From contig JAEDES010000024.1 of assembly GCA_016293205.1 (NCBI GenBank), positions 1-15,498 of the forward strand: DNA of 15,498 nt, given 5' to 3'. The notes beneath the pieces are model-generated. The model worked only from the letters and a program-made list of their open reading frames with translations. It had not been told where the DNA came from and ran no database searches. A program made the translations under genes and the position numbers. Within the stretch, counting starts at the first letter, position 1. Each line of letters starts with the position of its first letter. The stretch is from Bacilli bacterium (GTDB taxonomy: Bacteria > Bacillota_I > Bacilli_A > RF39 > UBA660). Shown here one piece after another: positions 1 through 6,289 of this stretch.

Positions 1-165
1 GGTGGTACTGTGTTTGGTAGTTATCAACATGCGACGAAAGCAATCACTTTAAATGAGTCTAGAAATTACAATTTTCATATTAATGGATTTGGTAATGTTT
101 TCCAATTTGGTTCAGTAGGACTAGATGCATATGACGGGATGGCTGGAGTAGATATCGCAGTTTAG
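1..165 (+). CDS. C-terminal fragment of an unidentified, probably exported protein
   Basis: This reading frame is open from the first base of the window to a TAG at 163-165 and gives 54 residues, ending in GVDIAV; the start lies outside the window. The fragment is rich in Gly, Asn, Phe and Tyr with alternating polar and aromatic residues (for example NYNFHINGFGNVFQFG). That suggests a beta-rich extracellular or surface domain, but I cannot name a family. It has no hydrophobic tail and no LPXTG-like sorting signal. Its codons (GCG, ACG, GTG, ATC, GGG) are slightly less A/T-biased than those of its neighbours, which may hint at different ancestry, though 55 codons is too few to be sure. Confidence 0.6.
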   Translation, partial: GGTVFGSYQHATKAITLNESRNYNFHINGFGNVFQFGSVGLDAYDGMAGVDIAV

Positions 166-387
166 AATTCTTTATATTGTAAATACTAAAACAAAAATAT
201 TGTCAGATATTATGAATTTTTAAAATTTAAATAAAACTTAAAAAGAAATGTAATAAATAATAAAAATTTAAAAAATTAATTAAAACGAAAAATAGTCAAA
301 AATATGTGTTTATGTACGAAAGTACAAAAGAAGAAACAAAAATATATGCAAAAAATATTTGAAGAAAGATTTTTATATTTACGCGAC
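166..387. other. AT-rich non-coding stretch with a small GNRA-type hairpin
   Basis: About 220 bases without a convincing gene. The sequence from 180 to 300 is very A-rich low complexity. A perfect 5-bp hairpin with a GAAA tetraloop (TGTAC/GTACA) lies at 313-326. An ATG at 304 opens a frame, but it has no Shine-Dalgarno sequence and runs into the antisense of the ZIP gene, so I do not call it. The region could be a long 3' untranslated region of the upstream gene, or a small RNA ending at the terminator just downstream. Confidence 0.4.
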
Positions 388-418
388 GAGGAGAGCAGGC
401 ATGCTCTTCTTTTCTTTT
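388..418 (+). terminator. Rho-independent terminator, plus strand
   Basis: A 10-bp stem pairs 388-397 with 402-411 (core AGAGCA/TGCTCT, two or three G-T pairs nearer the base) around a GGCA loop. It is followed by a T-rich tract, TTTCTTTT, reaching 418. The T-tract direction fits plus-strand transcripts from the upstream gene or a small RNA. The minus strand has no comparable T-tract directly after the hairpin, so it is a weaker terminator for the ZIP gene that ends at 417. Confidence 0.65.
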
Positions 419-1154
419 ACATAAATATTTCTGTTAAAATCATTATGATTGATCCTATAAAGAAATATACATTATTTTTTTCGTTATATGTTTTTGAGTG
501 TGGTATATATTCTGAAATGGAGATACTTATCATTATTCCTGCAGTAATTGCAAGAGTGATACTTTGAAGTAATGGTGTTATATAGTCTTTTAAAAACATA
601 TATGTTATTAACGCTCCAATGAATTCTGATAATCCAGATATTATTGTATAGATTGATGCTTTTTTTAGGTCTTTTGTTGCATAATAAATTGGTATTGCAA
701 TAGCAATTCCTTCAGGTATATTATGTAGTGCTATTGCTATAGCTAATTTGATTCCTAAGGTAGGGTTTGATGTGTTAGAAATAAATGTTGCCATTCCTTC
801 AGGAATGTTATGAATTAGAATTGTAAATAAGGATAATATTCCTAAGTTATATAATGGTGAATTCGCTTTTTCTTTTGAGTTTTTATTTATTATTTTAAAG
901 ATAAATACTCCTGTTGAGAATAGAAAAAGTGTTACTAAAATTGCTTGATTTTTAGTAAATGTTTGAGTTAATAATTTGAATGATTCTGGAATTAAAGAAA
1001 ATATTGATAGAGTGATCATTACACCGGATGAAAACATTAAAGAGGAAGAGATGATTTTCTCTTTTTTATTTTTTAATAAGCATGGTATTATTCCTAGAGA
1101 TGTAGATAAACCTGCTAATAGAGTTGTTAAAAAACAATTTATTAATTTATTCAT
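417..1154 (-). CDS. ZIP-family divalent metal transporter
   Basis: A 245-residue integral membrane protein of the ZIP (ZupT-like) family, which moves Zn, Fe or Mn into the cytoplasm. The family's metal-site signatures are both present: HNIPEG at residues 115-120 and again at 144-149, in neighbouring membrane helices, followed by GLSE (174-177) in the next helix. About seven or eight hydrophobic segments are visible, and a lysine-rich loop (about 90-97) stands where the variable cytoplasmic loop usually is. Length is normal for bacterial members. The start at 1154 has only a weak ribosome site. It is transcribed divergently from queH. Family assignment is firm; metal specificity cannot be read from the sequence. 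Confidence 0.88.
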   Translation of the reverse strand: MNKLINCFLTTLLAGLSTSLGIIPCLLKNKKEKIISSSLMFSSGVMITLSIFSLIPESFKLLTQTFTKNQAILVTLFLFSTGVFIFKIINKNSKEKANSPLYNLGILSLFTILIHNIPEGMATFISNTSNPTLGIKLAIAIALHNIPEGIAIAIPIYYATKDLKKASIYTIISGLSEFIGALITYMFLKDYITPLLQSITLAITAGIMISISISEYIPHSKTYNEKNNVYFFIGSIIMILTEIFM

Positions 1155-1174
1155 AGTACTTTATATGATAATTA

Positions 1175-1203
1175 TTGTTTATTTATTACTTTTATGTTAA
1201 AAT
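1175..1203 (+). promoter_or_regulatory. Promoter for queH
   Basis: A -35 TTGTTT (1175-1180), 17-bp spacer and -10 TAAAAT (1198-1203) preceded by TG at 1195-1196 (extended -10). Predicted transcription starts near 1210, just before the AAAGGAAG ribosome site. This places the upstream in-frame ATG at 1194 outside the message and supports the start at 1227. Confidence 0.6.
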
Positions 1204-1226
1204 GTAGCAGAAAGGAAGTGGGTATT

Positions 1227-1847
1227 ATGAATTATGATTTAATGATGGAAGATCAAATTAAAAAATGTGTTCCGGGTACTAAATTATTACTTCATGTTTG
1301 TTGTGGTCCTTGTTCATCTACTTGTTTAGAAAGACTTGGTAATCATTTTGAAATTAGTATTTTATATTATAATCCAAATATTACTGATGAAATTGAGTAT
1401 AAGAAGAGAATTGATGAAGTTAATAAATTGATATCATTATTAGAAACAAAATACCCAGTTAAACTTATAGAAGGTAGATATGATCCTAAAGAGTTTTTTG
1501 ATATGGCTAAAGGAATGGAAGATTTACCTGAAAGAAGTGAAAGATGTTATAAATGTTATTCATTAAGACTTGAAGAAACTGCTAAAGTTGCAGATGAATT
1601 AGGTTTTGATTATTTCGCTACTTCTTTAACACTTAGTCCTTATAAAAAGACTGATTGGTTAAATGAAATTGGAGAATCTCTTAACAATAAATATAAATGT
1701 ACTTATTTATATTCTGATTTTAAGAAGAAAAATGGATATAAACGCAGTATTGAATTATCTAAAGAATTTGATTTATATAGACAAGATTATTGTGGATGTG
1801 TTTATTCCAAAAGGGATTATTTAGAAAGAATAAAAGACAGAGATTAG
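1227..1847 (+). CDS. queH: Epoxyqueuosine reductase QueH
   Basis: QueH (formerly DUF208) carries out the last step of queuosine synthesis, reducing epoxyqueuosine to queuosine in GUN-anticodon tRNAs; it is the non-homologous replacement for QueG. The 206-residue protein has the family's cysteine pattern: LLHVCCGPCS (Cys25, Cys26), RCYKC (Cys107, Cys110) and YCGC (Cys189, Cys191), matching the iron-sulfur and iron ligands known for the family. It also has the conserved TSLTLSPYKK segment (about 122-131). I chose ATG 1227 because AAAGGAAG (1211-1218) is correctly spaced; an in-frame ATG at 1194 precedes the predicted transcription start. No preQ1 riboswitch and no other queuosine gene is visible, so the organism may salvage precursors. 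The C-terminus lies in a terminator hairpin and overlaps the convergent gene by 4 bp. Confidence 0.93.
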   Translation: MNYDLMMEDQIKKCVPGTKLLLHVCCGPCSSTCLERLGNHFEISILYYNPNITDEIEYKKRIDEVNKLISLLETKYPVKLIEGRYDPKEFFDMAKGMEDLPERSERCYKCYSLRLEETAKVADELGFDYFATSLTLSPYKKTDWLNEIGESLNNKYKCTYLYSDFKKKNGYKRSIELSKEFDLYRQDYCGCVYSKRDYLERIKDRD

Positions 1848-1866
1848 TTCTCTGTCTTTATTTTTT
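1833..1866. terminator. Bidirectional terminator shared by queH and the DHH gene
   Basis: A perfect 11-bp stem pairs 1833-1843 (AAAGACAGAGA) with 1849-1859 around a 5-base loop. On the plus strand it is followed by TTTATTTTTT. On the minus strand it is followed by a T-rich run, the complement of the A-rich 1825-1835. The loop holds both stop codons (TAG of queH and the complementary TAA of the convergent gene), so the hairpin is also coding on both strands. Confidence 0.85.
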
Positions 1867-2731
1867 GTTTTGGTGTATAACTTAGTTGTTCTTCTAATTC
1901 AGGTATTATTGTTGTTCCTCGTGATGAGTATTCATCATATTTTTTTCTTTTATATCCATTTTTATCTAATAAGTATGCCCATGATTCAAAGTTTTCCATA
2001 TCATGAATTATAAATAAGAAGTAATCTAAATTAGATTCAGTTACATAATCTTGTAATAGATTTATTATTTTATTTAATTTCTTCCAATTATTTTTCATTC
2101 CATTTACATGTACTGTACTTGATTGTACTTGGTGTCCGTGAATATCGTGGTTTTTTAGTCCGTGGAACATTACTTCTTCTGGATTAGATATATCATTTAC
2201 AGTTAGACCAGCTTCATATAATTTATCATAATCTAAATGTTTTTCTTCTACCATTTGTTGAATCCATTCTAAATCCCATGGATTTCCTTTTGTGCTGTGA
2301 AATGATGCTGTGTCTACCATTGCAGCCATACATGCTAATTCTATTTCATGAATAGAGTAGAAAGGTTCATTTCTTTGTACTATTAAACATGATGTAGAAG
2401 ATGATGGCTCATTAATACAATTATCTGTATCTGGTTCATGTTCATCTAAGTGATGATCTATTATTAATGATACTTCTCCAATGTTTTTTCTATTGTGATG
2501 GTCTACTAAAATAAATTTAGTTTTTTCATCAAATTCTAATGGTTTTTGAAAATCTGTAGGTTCAAGATTAAATCTTCTACAAATTTCTAATGTATCTTCA
2601 TCGATTTTTTCATCAGGTATTACAAATTCTGCATCGATATTTCTTCTATTTAAATAGTTTTGGTATATATAACCACTAACTATACTATCAACATCTGGAT
2701 TTTCATGACCTAATATTATATATTTTTGCAT
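1844..2731 (-). CDS. DHH-family phosphoesterase, manganese-dependent inorganic pyrophosphatase-like
   Basis: A 295-residue DHH-superfamily enzyme resembling family II (PpaC-type) pyrophosphatase, which splits pyrophosphate using Mn. Metal-site motifs sit at near-canonical positions: GHENPDVDS (His9, Asp13, Asp15), VDHHN (Asp77, His78, His79), IDHH (Asp92-His94) and VDTASFHS (Asp140). The N-terminal domain therefore looks catalytically intact. The C-terminal domain differs: where family II enzymes carry the substrate-binding SRKKQ motif, this has SSRGTTIIP (near residue 270). The substrate could therefore be pyrophosphate, short polyphosphate or another phosphoester. A strong AAAAGGAG ribosome site precedes the ATG. 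It is divergent from murC and convergent with queH. The superfamily call is secure; the exact substrate is not. Confidence 0.8.
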   Translation of the reverse strand: MQKYIILGHENPDVDSIVSGYIYQNYLNRRNIDAEFVIPDEKIDEDTLEICRRFNLEPTDFQKPLEFDEKTKFILVDHHNRKNIGEVSLIIDHHLDEHEPDTDNCINEPSSSTSCLIVQRNEPFYSIHEIELACMAAMVDTASFHSTKGNPWDLEWIQQMVEEKHLDYDKLYEAGLTVNDISNPEEVMFHGLKNHDIHGHQVQSSTVHVNGMKNNWKKLNKIINLLQDYVTESNLDYFLFIIHDMENFESWAYLLDKNGYKRKKYDEYSSRGTTIIPELEEQLSYTPKQKIKTEN

Positions 2732-2759
2732 ATTTTTTCTCCTTTTTGTGTAGGAATAT

Positions 2760-2768
2760 ATTATAGCA
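2760..2768 (-). promoter_or_regulatory. Extended -10 promoter element for the DHH gene
   Basis: Read on the minus strand, this is TGCTATAAT, a perfect extended -10 (TG-N-TATAAT). It lies about 30 bases ahead of the ATG at 2731 and upstream of the AAAAGGAG ribosome site. No good -35 is visible at 17 bp, which is common for extended -10 promoters. Confidence 0.55.
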
Positions 2769-2809
2769 TATATTTTATAAAATGAAAGTGTAAAGTTATT
2801 TTGTATTTA

Positions 2810-2838
2810 TTTACATAAAAGCTATGTTAAGGTATACT
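2810..2838 (+). promoter_or_regulatory. Promoter for murC
   Basis: A -35 TTTACA (2810-2815), exactly 17 bp of spacer, and -10 TATACT (2833-2838). Transcription is predicted near 2845, leaving a short leader that carries GAGGAAG (2853-2859) ahead of the ATG at 2867. Confidence 0.7.
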
Positions 2839-2866
2839 TATTTTATATTGGTGAGGAAGTGGATAA

Positions 2867-4171
2867 ATGAAATATTATTGTATAGGTATTAAAGGTACAG
2901 GAATGTCAACTTTAGCACAAATTCTTAGTGATATTGGGAATGAAGTTAGTGGATATGATGATGCTAGAGGACATAAATTTACTCAAGTGGGATTAGAAGA
3001 AAGAAATATTCCAATATATTATGAACATGATCATGAAATTGATAAAGATACTATAGTTACTTATAGTGTTGCTTTTAGTGAAGATCATCCTGAAATGAGA
3101 AGAGTGCGTGAAATGGGTCTTACTGTTAAGAAGTACGCTGAAATTATGGGTGATGTAATTAATATGTTTGAATCTATTGGTGTTTCTGGTACTCATGGTA
3201 AAACAACTACATCTTCTATGTTAAGACATTTATTAGAAAATACTTTAGGATGTAATTACTTTATTGGTGCAGGAGATGGTTATGCATCTTTAGATAATAA
3301 ATATTTTGTAGTAGAAAGTGATGAATTTAATAGACATTTTAAATATTATCATCCTGCTTATTCGATTATTACAAATATTGAAGCAGAACATCTAGAATGT
3401 TATAAAGATATAGATGATATTCGTGATACATTTGAGATATTTGCAAATCAAACTAAAAAGCTAGTTGTTGCAAATGGAGATAATGAGCAAGTTAGAAAGA
3501 TTAATTATAAAACTCCAGTTAAATTTTATGGATTTGATGAGTCTAATGATGTAGTTATTAAAAATATGCAATTATTAGAGAGTGGATCTGTATTTGATTT
3601 ATATATAGAAGGTGAATTATTTGGACATTTTGATTTACCATTATATGGAGAACATATGGTTATGAATGCAGCGGCTGCAATTACTGTAGTTAAAGAAATT
3701 GGTTTAGGTGCTGATGTTATTGCGAAATTGTTAAAGACATTTAAAAATGCTAAAAGAAGATTCGCAGAAGAAAAAGTAGGAAATGCAGTTATTATAGATG
3801 ATTATGCACATCATCCTACTGAAATTAAAGTTACTTTAAATGCAGTTAGACAAAAATATCCTAATAGAAGATTAGTTGTTGTATTTAAACCTAATACTTA
3901 TTCTCGTACTAAAGATTTTACAGAAGAATTTATTGATGCCTTTAATGTTGCTGATATGACTTATTTAACTGAAATTGATTGCAATAGAGAAAGACAAGAA
4001 GATTATCCTGGAGTAACATCTCATATTATTATAGATAAACTTAATAATGGAGATATTATTAGTGATGAAACAATTTCTAAATTAAGTGATGAAAAAGATT
4101 CTGTAGTATGTTTTATGGGATGTGCTTATGTAGATAGTTTAATTGAAGGATTTAAGAAGTTAATGAAGTAA
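2867..4171 (+). CDS. murC: UDP-N-acetylmuramate--L-alanine ligase MurC
   Basis: MurC adds L-alanine to UDP-N-acetylmuramic acid using ATP, the first amino-acid step of peptidoglycan precursor synthesis in the cytoplasm. The 434-residue length is typical. Motifs in order are the N-terminal nucleotide-sugar loop GIKGTGMS (7-14), the ATP P-loop GTHGKTTT (108-115), NIEAEHLECY in the central domain, and DDYAHHPTEI (311-320) plus FKPNTYSRT (340-348) in the C-terminal domain. The YAHHP and YSRT motifs favour MurC over other Mur ligases. The gene stands alone, outside a dcw cluster, with its own promoter. A gap of 192 bases follows before the lysozyme gene. Confidence 0.95.
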   Translation: MKYYCIGIKGTGMSTLAQILSDIGNEVSGYDDARGHKFTQVGLEERNIPIYYEHDHEIDKDTIVTYSVAFSEDHPEMRRVREMGLTVKKYAEIMGDVINMFESIGVSGTHGKTTTSSMLRHLLENTLGCNYFIGAGDGYASLDNKYFVVESDEFNRHFKYYHPAYSIITNIEAEHLECYKDIDDIRDTFEIFANQTKKLVVANGDNEQVRKINYKTPVKFYGFDESNDVVIKNMQLLESGSVFDLYIEGELFGHFDLPLYGEHMVMNAAAAITVVKEIGLGADVIAKLLKTFKNAKRRFAEEKVGNAVIIDDYAHHPTEIKVTLNAVRQKYPNRRLVVVFKPNTYSRTKDFTEEFIDAFNVADMTYLTEIDCNRERQEDYPGVTSHIIIDKLNNGDIISDETISKLSDEKDSVVCFMGCAYVDSLIEGFKKLMK

Positions 4172-4220
4172 ATAAAAGGTTATAGTATTAGTTTTACTAA
4201 AAGTGGGCTGGTATGTCTAA

Positions 4221-4316
4221 TGGAGTAAAATTAATAGACCAGATGTATTTGATAATGAATATACTTTATTAAATATTGACAGTGTAATCTCAATTTCTTT
4301 AATAAGAGAAAAATAA
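4221..4316 (+). pseudogene. Start-less, coding-like remnant after murC
   Basis: An open stretch of 31 codons begins immediately after an in-frame TAA (4218-4220) and ends at TAA 4314-4316. It contains no ATG, GTG or TTG. The translation is coding-like, including NEYTLLNID followed by SVISISLIREK, with codons like those of the neighbours (GAT, AAT, TTA, AGA). A terminator begins at its stop codon. It could be the C-terminal remnant of a small gene that lost its start by mutation or frameshift, or it may be chance. I recognise no family. Confidence 0.25.
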
Positions 4317-4340
4317 AACTCATTTTTATGAGTTTTTTTT
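4315..4340 (+). terminator. Terminator between murC and the lysozyme gene
   Basis: A 9-bp stem pairs 4315-4323 (AAAACTCAT) with 4328-4336 around a TTTT loop and ends in an 8-T run to 4340. It separates the murC transcript from the lysozyme operon, whose -10 begins right at the end of the T-tract. Confidence 0.8.
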
Positions 4341-4348
4341 GTTATAAT
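4340..4348 (+). promoter_or_regulatory. Extended -10 promoter for the GH25 gene
   Basis: TGTTATAAT is a perfect extended -10 directly abutting the preceding terminator's T-tract. The -35 position (4320-4325) is occupied by the terminator and does not match consensus. Predicted initiation is near 4355, only about ten bases before the ATG at 4364, so the leader is very short with GGTGAT (4355-4360) as the ribosome site. Confidence 0.55.
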
Positions 4349-4363
4349 AAGAATGGTGATTAT

Positions 4364-5578
4364 ATGAAAAATAAAATTGGTATAATAAGTATTATTGTAT
4401 TATTAATTATTTTTGTAGGAGTAGGTTCTTTATTAGGATATAGAGCATATCAACAATGGAGAATTGCTAATGCTGAAATAATTGTTGAATTAAATGATAA
4501 TTTAGAAGTTGATGTTTTTAGTGATGTAAAATTATCTAGTTTAATTAAATCTATAAATGGTGAACTTATTAAAGATTTTTCTATTAATACTAAGAAAGTT
4601 GGTAAACAAGCAGTAACATTTGATTATGTAAATGATGATGATATTAAAGTTAGTTATACTTTTGAAATAGATGTAGTAGATAAGATTGCTCCTTTAATCT
4701 TTTCTTCAAAGAGTTTTAGTGTTACTAAAGGATATGATGGTAATTTAGCAGAAAAGTTATTTTGTGGGGATAATTATGATAATAATCCTAAATGTGAGAT
4801 AATTGGTCATTATGATTATAATGTTGTTGGCAGTTATCCTGTTGCTTTTTTAGGTACTGATTCTAGTGGTAATGTATCTAGAACTGATTTTACTTTAAAT
4901 GTTAAAGCTCCTAGTTCTGGTGGCAGTAGTGATGGAGGAAGCAGTAGTAATTATATTAATTTTAGTGATGTTGTTAGTGAACATAAAACATTTAAAACTA
5001 GTATTGGATTAGATGTTTCTCGTTGGCAAGGAGATATAGATTTTCAAAAAGTTAAAGATGCGGGAGTTGAATTTGTTTTTATTAGGGTAGGAAGTCAAAG
5101 AGGAGTAGATGGAGAATATTATATAGATCCTAAATTTGAAAGAAATATAAAGGGATTTAAAGAAGTTGGAATCCCTGTTGGAATATACTTTTATTCTTAT
5201 GCTAATAGTAAAGTTAATGCTAAAAAAGAAGCTAAATGGATTATAGAGCAATTAAAACCTTATAAGATTGATTTACCTGTTGTATTTGATTGGGAAAATT
5301 GGAGTTTTTATCAAGAATTTAATTTAAGTTTTTATAATATTACAGAAATAGCTAAAACATATTTAAATGAGATGGAAAAAGCAGGATATGATGGAATGCT
5401 ATATAGCAGTAAATATTATTTAGAAAATGTTTGGTTTGATCATAAATATCCAGTATGGCTTGCACATTATACTACTAAAACAAATTATCAAGGAGAATAT
5501 AAAGTTTGGCAAATGTGTAGTAATGGTAGGGTTTCAGGTATTAATGGTGATGTAGATATTAATATTATGTATAATTAG
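4364..5578 (+). CDS. Membrane-anchored GH25 lysozyme (muramidase) with an Ig-like domain
   Basis: A 404-residue cell-wall hydrolase predicted to act outside the membrane on peptidoglycan. Residues 1-27 form a signal-anchor helix (KNK, then about 20 hydrophobic residues). Residues roughly 35-185 look like Ig-like beta domains; the second half resembles DUF5011/HYR-type repeats (DKIAPLIF, then GTDSSGNVSRTDF). A Gly/Ser linker follows (about 185-197), then a GH25 catalytic domain from about 213 to the end. The GH25 signatures are GLDVSRWQGDI (Asp217) and the catalytic VFDWEN (Asp309, Glu311), with VDINIMYN closing the barrel. Two cysteines ten residues apart in the Ig domain (about 124 and 134) could form a disulfide. 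ATG 4364 is preferred because the in-frame ATG at 4328 lies in the terminator and upstream of the -10. Probably co-transcribed with the next gene. Confidence 0.9.
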   Translation: MKNKIGIISIIVLLIIFVGVGSLLGYRAYQQWRIANAEIIVELNDNLEVDVFSDVKLSSLIKSINGELIKDFSINTKKVGKQAVTFDYVNDDDIKVSYTFEIDVVDKIAPLIFSSKSFSVTKGYDGNLAEKLFCGDNYDNNPKCEIIGHYDYNVVGSYPVAFLGTDSSGNVSRTDFTLNVKAPSSGGSSDGGSSSNYINFSDVVSEHKTFKTSIGLDVSRWQGDIDFQKVKDAGVEFVFIRVGSQRGVDGEYYIDPKFERNIKGFKEVGIPVGIYFYSYANSKVNAKKEAKWIIEQLKPYKIDLPVVFDWENWSFYQEFNLSFYNITEIAKTYLNEMEKAGYDGMLYSSKYYLENVWFDHKYPVWLAHYTTKTNYQGEYKVWQMCSNGRVSGINGDVDINIMYN

Positions 5579-5586
5579 GTGATGTT

Positions 5587-6030
5587 ATGAGTGAGTTAAA
5601 TAGATTTTATGAAGCACAAGAAGAAGGATATCCTAGAGCTTTAAGTGAGATAAAAAATGGAATGAAAGTTAGTCATTGGATGTGGTATATATTTCCTCAA
5701 ATTACAGGTTTAGGATATAGTTCTACAGCACAATATTATGCGATAAAAGATTTAGAAGAAGCTAATGAATATTTAAATGATGAAGTACTTGGTAATAGAT
5801 TAAGAGAAATATCTTTGGAACTTTTAAAACTTGAAACAAATATTCCAGTTATGGTATTTGGAATGGTTGATTCATTAAAATTAAATTCTTCTATGACTTT
5901 ATTTGATTATATTAGTGAAGATAGTGATAATGTTTTTTCTAAAGTATTAGATAAATATTATGATGGGGTTAAAGATCAAAAAACTATTGATATTTGTAAT
6001 AGTATGAGGGGAAAAGTTTTAAAAAAATAA
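5587..6030 (+). CDS. DUF1810 family protein
   Basis: A 147-residue soluble cytoplasmic protein matching the DUF1810 (COG5579) pattern: RFYEAQEEGYPRAL at the start, then the highly conserved KVSHWMWYIFPQ and GLGYSSTAQYYAI, and later VFGMVDSLKLNSSMTLF. Length is normal for the family. The biochemical role of DUF1810 is not established as far as I know. It starts 8 bases after the lysozyme stop, using AGGTGATG that overlaps the stop as its ribosome site, so the two genes are almost certainly one transcript. This gives no obvious functional link to cell-wall hydrolysis. Confidence 0.87.
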   Translation: MSELNRFYEAQEEGYPRALSEIKNGMKVSHWMWYIFPQITGLGYSSTAQYYAIKDLEEANEYLNDEVLGNRLREISLELLKLETNIPVMVFGMVDSLKLNSSMTLFDYISEDSDNVFSKVLDKYYDGVKDQKTIDICNSMRGKVLKK

Positions 6031-6043
6031 TTGTTTATTTTTA

Positions 6044-6072
6044 TTGTAAAATATATTTGTTAGTGTTAAAAT
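6044..6072 (+). promoter_or_regulatory. Promoter for the tRNA-Glu gene
   Basis: A -35 TTGTAA (6044-6049), 17-bp spacer, and -10 TAAAAT (6067-6072) preceded by TG at 6064-6065. Transcription is predicted near 6079, giving a 5' leader of about 24 bases before the mature tRNA. Confidence 0.6.
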
Positions 6073-6097
6073 GATAGTGTTCGTGGTGAACATTATC
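6073..6097 (+). other. Hairpin in the tRNA leader
   Basis: Ten paired bases, 6073-6082 with 6088-6097 (GATAGTGTTC/GAACATTATC, one G-T pair), around a GTGGT loop, followed only by TTTA. The predicted tRNA transcription start falls inside the left arm, so the full hairpin would form only in read-through RNA from the upstream operon. It may act as a weak terminator or processing signal for that read-through. Without a T-run, terminator activity is doubtful. Confidence 0.4.
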
Positions 6098-6102
6098 TTT
6101 AT

Positions 6103-6179
6103 GACCTGTTGGTGAAGTGGTTTAACACGCTGCCCTCTCAAGGCAGTATTCGCGGGTTCGAAACCCGTACAGGTTACCA
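6103..6179 (+). tRNA. tRNA-Glu (anticodon CUC)
   Basis: A 77-base cloverleaf with encoded CCA (6177-6179). The acceptor stem is GACCTGT/ACAGGTT (6103-6109 with 6169-6175, including terminal G-U). The anticodon stem CTGCC/GGCAG holds the loop CTCTCAA, giving anticodon CUC at 6137-6139. The T arm is GCGGG, TTCGAAA, CCCGT. The D arm (GGTGAAGTGGTTTAACAC) closely resembles Bacillus tRNA-Glu. It reads GAG codons, which are infrequent in this AT-rich sequence; a UUC-anticodon tRNA-Glu presumably exists elsewhere. It is a single-gene unit with its own promoter and terminator. Confidence 0.95.
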
Positions 6180-6189
6180 TTATTGAATT

Positions 6190-6217
6190 AACATACTTCG
6201 GTATGTTTTTTGTTTTT
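6190..6217 (+). terminator. UUCG-tetraloop terminator of the tRNA gene
   Basis: A stem of 7 bp (ACATAC/GTATGT plus one A-T at the base, 6190-6207) is closed by the very stable C(UUCG)G tetraloop and followed by TTTTTTGTTTTT. It lies 10 bases after the CCA. Confidence 0.88.
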
Positions 6218-6233
6218 CTGAGAGCGTTTAGTA

Positions 6234-6262
6234 TTGTATTTTTTTGTTGGTTAAGATATAAT
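6234..6262 (+). promoter_or_regulatory. Promoter for the 226-residue membrane protein gene
   Basis: A -35 TTGTAT (6234-6239), 17-bp spacer, and perfect -10 TATAAT (6257-6262). Transcription is predicted near 6269, followed by GAGAGG (6275-6280) and ATG at 6290. This excludes the in-frame ATG at 6203, which lies in the tRNA terminator. Confidence 0.65.
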
Positions 6263-6289
6263 GATTTTAGAGTAGAGAGGTGTATTGAA

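Noticed and set aside
304..567. Plus-strand open frame of 87 codons
   Set aside because: No ribosome site, passes through a terminator hairpin and is antisense to the clearly coding ZIP gene.
976..1200. Plus-strand open frame of 74 codons
   Set aside because: Antisense to the ZIP gene's N-terminal half and its start region, with no ribosome site or family pattern.
1155..1226. preQ1 riboswitch upstream of queH
   Set aside because: The leader predicted from the promoter is under 20 bases, too short for a riboswitch, and no pseudoknot-like pattern is seen.
2993..3196. Minus-strand open frame of 67 codons inside murC
   Set aside because: Lies opposite well-conserved MurC motifs; no promoter or ribosome site.
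4276..4304. Perfect TTGACA with TTAATA at 17 bp
   Set aside because: A transcript starting here would run into the terminator at 4315 within a few bases, and the -10 is poor.
5009..5251. Minus-strand open frame of 80 codons inside the lysozyme gene
   Set aside because: Opposite the conserved GH25 domain and of implausible composition.
6203..6289. N-terminal extension of the 226-residue membrane protein from ATG 6203
   Set aside because: This ATG is inside the tRNA terminator and upstream of the gene's promoter; GAGAGG supports 6290.
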